A program made the position numbers and the translations under genes. From Berberis thunbergii (Eukaryota; Streptophyta; Magnoliopsida; Ranunculales; Berberidaceae), in NCBI GenBank assembly GCA_003290165.1, contig QNQO01010705.1, positions 58,082 to 122,081 of the forward strand: 64,000 bases of DNA, written 5' to 3'. This document shows, piece after piece, positions 33,901 to 43,386 of the stretch (position 1 is the stretch's first letter; each line of letters starts with the position of its first letter). The notes below the pieces were generated by a model that did not search any database, was not told where the DNA came from, and saw only the letters and a list, made by a program, of their open reading frames with translations.

Positions 33901-36900
33901 GGTCTTATCATGCTCCGCAGGCAAACCTAACCGAAGACCAACTTATAGCCATGGTCTCTGAGATCAACTTTGTTGGTGGATCCGAGGGATGGTGGGTTGA
34001 CATTGGTGCTTCTCGACATGTTTGCTACGATCGAGTAATGTTCAAGTCCTATTCTAAAGCTGAGGACAAGAAAGTGCTTCTGGGTGATTCCCATTCCACT
34101 ATCGTTGCTGGAACTAGTAAAGTAGAATTGAATTTTTCCTCTGGAAAGACCGTCATCCTGAAGGATGTCCTGCAGACTCCGGAGATAAGGAAGAATTTAG
34201 TTTCTCGTTATTTTCTGAACAAGGCTGAGTTTACTCAAATTATAGGGACTGATTTGTATACCATCACTAAAAACAATATATTTGTAGGGAAGGGGTATGC
34301 TAGTAATGGTATGTTTAATTTAAATGTTGATGCTAATAAAATTTCTAATTCTGCTCACATGTTGTGTTCTTTTAGTACCTACCATGCTAGACTCTGTCAT
34401 GTTAATAAGCGAATAATTAAAAACATGAGTAACTTAGCACTAATTCCAAAATTATCCTTAAATGACTTTGAAAAATGCAACTATTGTAGTTAAGCTAAAA
34501 TAACCAAAACACCACATAAATTTGTTGTTAGAGAATCTAAACCTCTAGATTTAATACATTCAGATATATGTGAACTTGATGGTGTTTTGACTAGAAATGG
34601 AAAACGTTACTTTACTACGTTCATTGATAATTGTTTCGATTATACCTTCGTCTACATGATGAAAAATAAGAGTGAAGCTTTGACATGTTCAAAATATTTT
34701 TAACGGAAGCTAAAAATTAGTTTAATAGAAAGATAAAAAAGTTTAGAAGTGATAGAGACACTGAATATGACAACAACAATTTCATAAAGTTTTATAATTC
34801 TCATGAAATTATTCATGAAAAAATTGCACCGTACTCTCCTAAGATGAATGGCAAAGCTGAAAGAAAAAATATAACTCTTACTAAATCAGTAGTTGCCATT
34901 CTATTTAACTCCAGTGTTGCATCACACTGGAGGGGAAAGATTATATTGATGGTCTATTATGTGCTAAATAGAGTCCCTTAATTGAAAAATAAAACTTCTC
35001 CTAATGAGATTTTGAAAAATAGACAACCAAACTTGTCATACTTCAAACCTTAGGGTTGTTTAGCTTATGTAAGAATTCCTGATCCAAAAATGAACAAGCT
35101 TGTCAGTAGGGAATATGAGTGTGTATTCATAGGCTATGTTGTTAACAGCAAAACCTATAGATTCTATAATCTGAATGATCACGTTCTCATAGAATCGAAC
35201 GATGTTGATTTCTATGAACATAGATTTCCTTTTATTTCGAGGAATAGTAGGGGTACATCCTCTAGTAACGTGTCAATGATCAGAATGAATGAAAACGATA
35301 AAACAGATAAATGAATCCGAACTTCTAAAAATTATGGCTCTGACTTCTATGCCTTTAGGCCCTTTACAGTAAAGGATGATCCCTTTAACTTCCAAGAAGC
35401 CTTGTCTTCTATAGATGCCAACATTTGGGAAGAGGCTATTGATGATGAAATGAACTCTCTTTAGTCTAATAGAACCTAACATTTAGTTGAATTGCCACCA
35501 GGTTGCAAGACAATAGGTTGTGAGTATTTAAGAAGAAATTGAAACCCTATGAAAATGTTGAAAAGTTTAAGGCTCGTCTTGTAGCCAAAGAGTTTAGACA
35601 GAGAGAAAATATTGACTTCTTTGACACATTCTCCTGTTACTAGGATTACATCTTTTTGAGTGTTAATTTCTCTTGCTGCAATACATGATCTAGTATTGCA
35701 CTAAATGGATGTTAAGACTGTTTTCCTTAATGGTGATTTAGAATAAGAAATTTACATAGACCAACCTGAAGGTTTTATAATTCCAAGGTAAGAAAATAAA
35801 GTTTGCAAACTAGATAAATCATTTTACGGTTTGAAACAAGCACCAAAGCAATGACATGAAAATTTTGATAATCTTATTATCTCACATGACTTTAAAGTGA
35901 ATGAACGTGACAAATGTATTTATTATAAATCTGAAAATGACATTTGCACTATTATATGTCTATATGTGGATGATTTGCTTATCTTTTGTTCTAATATTCA
36001 TGTCGTGAATAATGTGAATCTTTATTGTGTGTGAATTTTGATATGAAAGACCTTAGAGAGACGAGTGTAACCCTTGGTATTAAGATTACTATGTTTGAAA
36101 AGGGAATTTCTTTGGATCAATCACATTATATTGAGAAGATCCTAAAGAAATATATTTACTTTGACTGTAAACTTGCATGTACTCCTAATGATCCTAGTGT
36201 AAAGTTGTTCAAGAACACTGGTAATGGTGTTAGACAACCTGAGTATGCGAGCATCATTGGTAGCCTACGATATGCTACTAATTGTTCTAGGCCCGACATA
36301 GCTTATGATGTGGGACTACTATGCAAATTTACCAGTAAACTTAGTATCCTGGGACTACTATGCAGATTTACCAGTAAACCTAGTATCAAACATTGACATG
36401 CTATTGAAAGGGTCATGAGGTACCTAAAGATGACAAAGAACCTTGGATTACACTATCAGAAGTTTTCCGCTATCCTTAAAGGATATAGCGATGATGATTG
36501 GAACACCCTCTCAGATGACTCCAAAGCAACTAGTGGCTACATTTTTAGTATAGCTGGTGGAGCTGCTTTTTGGAAATCAAAGAAACAAACTATTCTGGCA
36601 CAGTCCATGATGGAGTCAGAAATGATAGCACTAGCCACGGCTAGTGAGGAAGCAGGTTGGTTAAGAAACCTGCTACCAGAGATCCCTTTATGGGAAAGAC
36701 CGATACCGAATGTCTTGATCCATTACGATAGTACCGCGACTATTGCAAAGATACAAAACCGTTATTATAACGGCAAGAGACGACAAATATGTCGTAAGCA
36801 CAATACGGTTAGAGAGTTTGTATCTACTGGAGCTGTTAGAGTGGATTATGTACAAACTGATGAAAACTTGGTTGATCCTTTAATGAAAGGATTAGCTAGA

Positions 36901-39900
36901 AAGAGGGTTTTCAAAACCTAGAAAGGAATGAGACTTATGCCCTTAGATTGATGAGTTATTCATGATGGTAACTTGACCTATAGACTAGAGATCCCAAGAA
37001 ATAGGTTCAATGGGTAATAACAAGTTGTGAATGATGAGGTAAATCATGCTGACTTTAACGTAATTTCATTCCTATATTGAAGCATAAGTTCTTGAAGCGA
37101 TAGTAGGATGAATTAAAACTCTTAATGAGATCTATACTCTATGTGGAGTGAAGTACCTAACTACAAGAGTACTCTTGATAGACTCACCTAAGTAATTGTG
37201 GAAGTATGGCCGCTTCCTATAGAATTTGTGGGCAAATTCCTGGAGTCTTCACTATATTGGGATATATGTGCATAACCTTAAAGCACAGGCTTTTTAGATT
37301 TAACCCTGGTAAGGTTGTGCGTGTAATGTTGTTAGAGAAAAAGTTCAAAACTACGAGTTACTCTAATATAATCTAAATCATGAACACTACGCAAGAGTTT
37401 AAGTTGAAAGACATTTTTGTTTATGCACAATCTTATATTGTATATATTGTTCATCACAGACCTGCAAAACCGTACAAGCCCAAATTCTATAATTTAAATG
37501 CTAATACTAGCACTAATATGTGTTTCATCCAACCTACATCCACTGCTAGTTTGCTACCAAACAATCAGGGTTGGAGATAACCCAATAGGAAAAAATGATA
37601 TACAGACAATTTTTTGTGCAACCAAAAGGAAAGAAAACAATTGCAATTAATGAGTATCAAGTAGACAACACTATAACATAGTAGCAAGGATTGTGATTTC
37701 ATTTTTGGGGAATTCTAATTGGCGAGGGAGTGGGGTGCAACCCTCCATACCCCTCGAGATGGAGGGTTGCACCCTCCTCCCTCGTCCGTTTCCTCTCTAA
37801 TAAGATAAGCCCTTCATTTTTTGAGTTAACTTCAGTCCCTTGATTTTAAGAAATATTTCGATGTGTAAAGAAAAAAAATTCAAGGATGCATGATATATAT
37901 ATAATGAATTTCTAGTGTATATGAAATATGTGAAAAAAAAATAGATGCAAGTAAATAAATTTATTAAACACATTAAATGAAGCCTAAATACCAAGAAATG
38001 AAACAAACATGAAATCAATATATAATTAGAAAATCAGGGGGTGGTTTCAAAAATCAATAAATAATTAGAAGAAATGATAATAGGAAAAAAATCGAAATGT
38101 TTTGAAAAAAAACCTTTGAAAAATATACTTTTTGATAGTTGGTTTTTGTATTTTTACGAAAAACGAATTTTGATATGAAAGACCTTGGAGAGGCGAGTGT
38201 AACCCTTGGTATTAAGATTACTAGGTTTGAAAAGGGAATTTCTTTGCATCAATCACATTATATTGAGAAGATCCTAAAGAAATATATTTACTTTGACTGT
38301 AAGCCTGCATGTACTCTTAATGATCCTAGTGTAAAGTTGTTCAAGAACACCGGTAATGGTGTTAGACAACCTGAGTATGCGAGCATCATTGGTAGCTTAC
38401 GATATGCTACTGATTGCACTAGGCCCGACATAGCTTATGCTGTGGGACTACTATGCAGATTTACCAGTAAACCTAGTATCAAACATTGACATGCTATTGA
38501 AAGGGTCATGAGGTACCTAAAGATGACCAAGAACCTTGGATTACACTATCAGAAGTTTTTCGTTGTCCTTGAAGGATATAGCGACGTTGATTGGACACCC
38601 TCTCAGATGACTCCAAAGCAACTAGTGGCTATATTTTTAGTATAGCTGGTGGAGCTGCTTCTTGGAAATCAAAGAAACAAACTATTCTGGCACAGTCCAG
38701 GATGAAGTCAGAGATGATAGCACTAGCCACGGGTAGTGAGGAAGCAGGTTAGTTAAAAAATCTGCTAGCAGAGACCCCTCTATGGGAAAGATCGATACCG
38801 ACTGTCTTAATCCATTACGATAGTACCGCGGCTATTGCAAAGATACAGAACCGTTATTATAACGACAAGAGATGACAAATATGTCGTAAACACAGTACGA
38901 TTAGAGAGTTTTTATCTATTGGAGCTGTTAGAGTGGATTATGTACAAACTGATGAAAACTTGGCTGATCCTTTAACGAAAGGATTAGCTAGAAAGAAGGT
39001 TTTCAAAACCTAGAAAGGAATGAGACTTATACCCCTAGATTGATGAGTTATTTATGATGGTAACTTGACCTATAGATTGGAGATCCCAAGAAATAGGTTC
39101 AATGGGTAATAACAAGTCGTGAATGATGAGGTAAATCATGTTGACTTTAACGTAATTTCATTCCTATATTGAAGCATAAGTACCTGAAGCGATAGTAGGA
39201 TGAATTAAAACTCTTAATGAGATCTATACTCTATGTGGAGTGAAGTATCTAGCTACAAGAACACTCTTGATAGACTCACCTAAGTAATTGTGGAAGTATG
39301 GCCGTTTCCTATGGAATTTGTGGGCAAAATTCCTAGAGCCTTCACTATATTGGGATATACGTGTATAACCTTAAAGCACGGGCTTTTTAGATTTCACCCT
39401 GGTAAGATTGTGCGTGTAATGTTGTTAGAGAAAGAGTTCAAAACTACAAGTTACTCTAGGATAATTTAAATCATGAACACTACGCAAGAGTTTAAGTTGA
39501 AAGAAACTTTTGTTTATGCACAATCTTATATTGTATATATTGTTCATCACAGACCTGCAAAACCGTACAAGCCCAAATTCTATAATTTAAATGCTAATAC
39601 TAGCACTAATATGTGTTTCATCCAACCTAAATCCACTGCTAGTTTGCAACCAAACAATCAGGGTTGGAGATAACCCAATAGGAAAAAATGATATACAAAC
39701 AAAATTTTGTGCAACCAAAAGGAAAGAAAACAATTGCAATTAATGAGCATCAAGTAGACAACACTATAACATAGTAGCAAGGATTGTGATTTCATTTTTT
39801 AGTTAATTTCAGTCCTCTGATTTTAAGAAATATTTCGGTGTAAAGAAAAAAATTCAAGGATGCATGAATATACATATATAATGAATTTCTAGTGTATATG

Positions 39901-41351
39901 AAATATGTGAAAAAATAGATGCAAGTAAATAAATTTATTAAACACATTAAATGAAGCCTAAATACCAAGAAATGAAACAAACATGAAATTAATATATAAT
40001 TAGAAAATCAGGTGGTGGTTTCAAAAATCAATAAATCATCATCAAAGCCCATTCCCGAGAATAAATAATTATTTATTGATTTCAAAAATCAATAAATAAT
40101 TAGAAGAAATGATAATAGGAAAAAATCATAATTTTTTGAAAAAAAACCTTTGAAAAATATACTTTTTGATAGTTGGTTTTTGTATTTTTACGAAAAACGA
40201 AATTTACGACAAAACCCCTCCAAAAAATTGTAACTTTCTCTTTCGCCTTTTTTCTTTTCGTAATTTAAAAAATTTTAAATTTTTGCGAAAACATAATCCT
40301 TGCATGGTAGTGAGTGATTTGAGAATCGATAATTTCGCATTGTTAAAAAAAAAATACCTACACGTCGTTTTGCTAAAGAAAAAGTCTATTTGTCCAAAAG
40401 AATTCATGAAAATTCTTATAATTTTGAAAGATAACCCCAATTTCTCTATTGCTTTGTTCATAAGTCATATCGTTATTACTGCAGACGAATTTCATTTATT
40501 TTTTCAAAATTAGGATTGTAAGGCAACTGAGAGCCATTATTGTTTCTAAAGAAACTAAACCCTAAAGCCATGATAAATCTCTTGCCCCAAAGGGTAATCT
40601 TTTAGGTTGTTCTATCCAAGCCTCCACATATATGAAGACTTGCTTTCGCCACGGTTCACCTAAAGCGTCACTAACAAGACCGAGAGACCAATGTGCCTTA
40701 AATTGTGATCCAACAAAGACTAAATTGTTGTTCATCGAGCAATTAAACTCTTAATTGCAAGACTAAGGTGGCGTTTGTTTTTTGTTCTGATCAGAAAATG
40801 GTTCACTTTGATCGGGTGTTCATTTTTACTTCTAATAAATTCTTAATAGGTTCTGAATTCATAATAATTTAATAAGCAGTAAGCAGCAAGGAGATGCCTT
40901 AGCACTTAGGGCTGACCACTTGAGTGATTAAAAAAAAAAATAAAAAAAAACTCCCTAAGTAGCAATACGTCCACAAAAAAATAGAAAAAAAAAAAAAAAA
41001 ACCCATCAATTCAAACACTGTAATAACAATATTAAACTCAGATTAGTTGCATTCAACAAGCTTCAAATGATTAAAGATTAATAGATTGTATTTATTTCTG
41101 ATCTAATATTTAAATTAACAAAAATAAGATAAGATAAAAGGGTTTAGGGTTTAAGGGGGTGAACGTACGAGATCTTCATTGATGACGTGGCACCCGAACT
41201 CCTGGTCCCGCCCGTCGTGCAAGTTGCTCTCCTTGACCAACTCAGTGACGTTGAAGTGGCGGAGCAGAGTCGAATCGGCGAGTAGTGATGACGTCGTCGT
41301 CTTTCCTGTCACTAAAATGTTCGGCTTCTTCCTCTTGCTACTCTGCGCCAT
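30991..41351 (-). CDS. Adenylate kinase isoenzyme 6 homolog with damaged P-loop; 9.7-kb intron
   Basis: Minus-strand exons 41351-41169, 31435-31290 and 31174-30991 join at GT-AG sites and keep one open frame of 170 residues. Conserved blocks of the small nuclear adenylate kinase AAK6/hCINAP family, linked to late 18S rRNA processing, are all present: [52 protein letters not shown]-like [24 protein letters not shown] and [16 protein letters not shown]. The Walker A loop, normally GTPGTGKTTT, is shortened to GKTTT by a clean 15-bp in-frame deletion near 41305, so ATP/AMP catalysis is doubtful. Intron 1 (31436-41168) is 9.7 kb and holds an inverted LTR-like pair, a copia relic, a tandem duplication and a MITE. 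Either a recently inactivated copy or a non-catalytic variant; an intact copy may exist elsewhere. Confidence 0.88.
31446..33006. repeat. Inverted LTR-like pair, arms about 680 bp
   Basis: The left arm (about 31446-32140) and right arm (about 32325-33006) are inverted copies. Shared blocks include CAAATTAAAATAGGAACGAA, CTTGGGTTGAGTCGC, TTAAGACGTTTCGC, AACTGGGTGAATAGATTT, TAGCCATGTTTTCTCTC and TAGACCAATGTTGGTC. The right arm directly precedes the copia gag start (33035) and so sits where a 5' LTR belongs; the left arm begins within 15 bp of the AAK6 exon-2 acceptor. The spacer is about 180 bp. Point differences show the arms are not recent copies. A head-to-head pair of LTRs could transcribe outward or form a large hairpin. 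Confidence 0.75.
33035..36921 (+). pseudogene. Ty1-copia retrotransposon polyprotein, decayed
   Basis: Domains in order with stops and frameshifts between them: gag (33060-33800), CCHC knuckle [14 protein letters not shown] (about 33855), protease region ([12 protein letters not shown]; the usual D-S/T-G is D-I-G), GAG-pre-integrase ([11 protein letters not shown]), integrase ([11 protein letters not shown] to [14 protein letters not shown], about 34555-34870), reverse transcriptase with the catalytic YVDDLL at about 35965, and RNase H ([19 protein letters not shown] to [11 protein letters not shown], ending 36919). The gag-protease-IN-RT-RH order identifies the copia superfamily. Many stops (for example after LPPS at 33540 and in the integrase) make it non-coding. 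It lies in AAK6 intron 1 on the opposite strand. No clear 3' LTR was found. Confidence 0.9.
37707..37812. mobile_element. Hairpin MITE copy 3, with empty site for comparison
   Basis: A 106-bp member of the hairpin family (GGGGAATTCTAATTGGCGAG at the left end; inner arms GGGTGCAACCCTCC / GGAGGGTTGCACCC). It is flanked by TTCATTTTT at 37698-37706 and 37813-37821. The second tandem unit (about 39790-39800) has only one copy of this 9-mer context and no element, so it serves as the unoccupied site and confirms the 9-bp duplication. Confidence 0.9.
38152..39012 (+). pseudogene. Second copy of copia RT end and RNase H
   Basis: Tandem copy of 36040-36921. Peptides [40 protein letters not shown] and the RNase H block ([15 protein letters not shown]) are visible. 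It has its own stop after [10 protein letters not shown] at about 38489, a deletion-type frame change near 38592 and further stops. It has no upstream gag or integrase because it arose by tandem duplication. Confidence 0.85.
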
Positions 41352-41506
41352 GGTGTCTCCTGCGCTGCGCACCCTGTCAAAAAAGCGGTGATAAGTGAAA
41401 GAAAAGTTTGTGAAGAGAGACGACGATGCGTGAAAGAGAGACTTCGACCAACCACAAGGGTGTTTTCGGCTTTTTGCCGAACTGAATTTTTAGGTCGAGT
41501 TTTGGC

Positions 41507-42328
41507 TAGGGGTGGGCACGGGACGGGAAAGGACTAGCGTGCTGTCTGTAACTGCTACGAATATTGTTATCATATTAGAGCGTGAAAAATAACTTTTTTA
41601 AACTTGTAAGCAAATTGCAGGAATCTGAAAATAGTTATGGATAACACCTAAGTAGTGAAATACCCATCGATATAGAGGCGACCCCATGAAAAACCCAAGG
41701 TCTCGTAAATCAGATCAACTTTTGAATATACGTTCTCTGACACTACAAGATAACTCTTATTGCCCGAGAGTGAGTAGCATATTACCTAGCAGGCTTTAGT
41801 CTTAAACCAAATTAATAATGGATAAAAAAAACATGTTTGAATATGTATCTCAAGATGCTTATAACATTGTATACGTAACGAGCACGTGATTGATTGCAAA
41901 CCTCCCTCAAGTGCTAATCTAGTTGGGATATTTGGAAGAGTTCAATTTGCTTTTGTTTTCATCTGTTTTCTCCTTGAAACTTCAGATAAACCCAGAAATG
42001 ATAGCCTCAAAAGACACTCATATATAGTCTAAATCGATATTACATAATATATAAAACTCAAAATAAAATAAATGAAATTCAAATGCAATCTTGAACATCA
42101 AAGATGAAGATCCCAAAAAGGATTCAAATGCAAACACCATGAGTTTCTGTCAGTCATCTTTAAGTTTATATGAATAAAAATAAATAAATAAATAAAATAT
42201 TAATAATAAATATTAAAAATTAGGTCTGGACAGGACGGGATTGAAAATCTTCATCCCATCCCATCCCATTCTAAATCGGGACGGGACGGGATCGAGATCG
42301 AGATCGCGGGATGGGATGCCCACCCCTA
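41507..42328. mobile_element. Non-autonomous hAT-type element
   Basis: An 822-bp stretch with inverted ends TAGGGGTGGGCA ... TGCCCACCCCTA, the hAT-like terminal pattern. The flanks GTTTTGGC (41499-41506) and GTTTTGAC (42329-42336) form an 8-bp target duplication with one mismatch. Subterminal sequence is rich in GGGACGGG on the left and CGGGACGGGA / CATCCCATCC on the right. No transposase coding. It lies just upstream of the AAK6 start codon (41351) and could overlap that gene's promoter. Confidence 0.82.
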
Positions 42329-42336
42329 GTTTTGAC

Positions 42337-43386
42337 CCATCATATAATGTGGAGCAGTCCATGGGTTTAACCCAAACATCCTTCCACAACATATCTCTTA
42401 CGGCTGTGCTCAAAAGGCAACGACTTTTTAACGATAACTTTTACCGTCTTGTATCATTAATCTAATTTTTTTATTTCTCGTATCACTCCCTTTATGTTTC
42501 ACACCATTACTTTTCTTCCACATCACCCATAATAGGTAAAACCTAAAATCTTTTTTTCCTCCCAAATTTAAACGATAAAAAAATTTTCTCCCCTCTGAAC
42601 TTTCTCTTTTTCGCTCCACACAATTTCCTTTTCTTCGCACACTCTCCACTCGATTCCCTTTTCTTCCCTCCACAATTTCCTCCAAGTCGCACCTTTCCTT
42701 CTTTTTTTCTCCTCGCTCTCGCGATGGCCTATGTAGACTCCGTGACTGTGAGTTTTTCACTCGAAGGTGTCGCCTCGAGGGCAAGGATAAAAAAAAATCA
42801 AAAACAGAAAGGGAGAAGGGCGACGGTGACGGTTGTGGCTATATGGGATAAGAAGATAGAGTGAGATGATGATGAATGGGCAATGATTGAAAAACTGAGT
42901 GGTCGTTGCGATAGTTAGGACGGTATCAGCCACACCACAAATGAATCTCCAGCCAAGCAGCAAATCAAACCGATTTCCCGACCAACTAGAATTTATGGAA
43001 TGAAAGAGAATCTTGCTGATCCTTAAAGGAAAAGCATTTGAACAAGTCAAAAGTGATCGGTTCATCATTTTTTATAATTAATATATAAGGTTTGAGATTC
43101 TCCAAACCCCCACTCGCTTTTCGAATAAAATAAGTATTTTAATATCTTTATGAAAATGTCAAAGTTTGATTATACACTTATTTAACAACAAAAAAAAGTG
43201 GTATTTCTCTAACCTAGAAAATCTATTTAATATGGAAATAAAATGGGGCCTCAATCATGTTAGTGAAATGATTAGGGCATTCACAACGATTTGGTTACAA
43301 CCAATTCACATTTTACTCTAAAACACAATCAAGCAATAACACACGAGAAGTAGACAAAGATTAAGAGTCTTTGCATTCGACCCTAG
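42337..43386. other. Intergenic DNA, no gene supported
   Basis: CT-rich stretches (42560-42720) and AT-rich sequence. Minus-strand open frames 42428-42784 and 42757-43068 are low-complexity (Arg/Glu/Lys-rich or hydrophobic) and match no family I know. Confidence 0.4.

Larger units (their letters stand above)
36035..40199 (+). repeat. Direct tandem duplication, unit about 2.1 kb, spanning the copia 3' half
   Basis: Unit 1 runs from about 36035 (TTTTGATATGAAAGACC) to 38164; unit 2 from 38165 to about 40199. Both hold the end of RT, RNase H, the 3' non-coding stretch with a conserved 66-codon open frame (37380-37580 and 39473-39673), and an AT-rich tail ending in TTTTTACGAAAAACGA. The junction is at about 38164. 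Differences after duplication: unit 1 gained a hairpin MITE (37707-37812) and a local 45-bp repeat near 36340; unit 2 has a small filler duplication near 40040-40090 and several single-base changes. Confidence 0.88.

Noticed and set aside
42428..43068. Minus-strand frames of 118 and 103 codons
   Set aside because: Arg/Lys/Glu-rich or hydrophobic translations of simple CT- and A-rich DNA.
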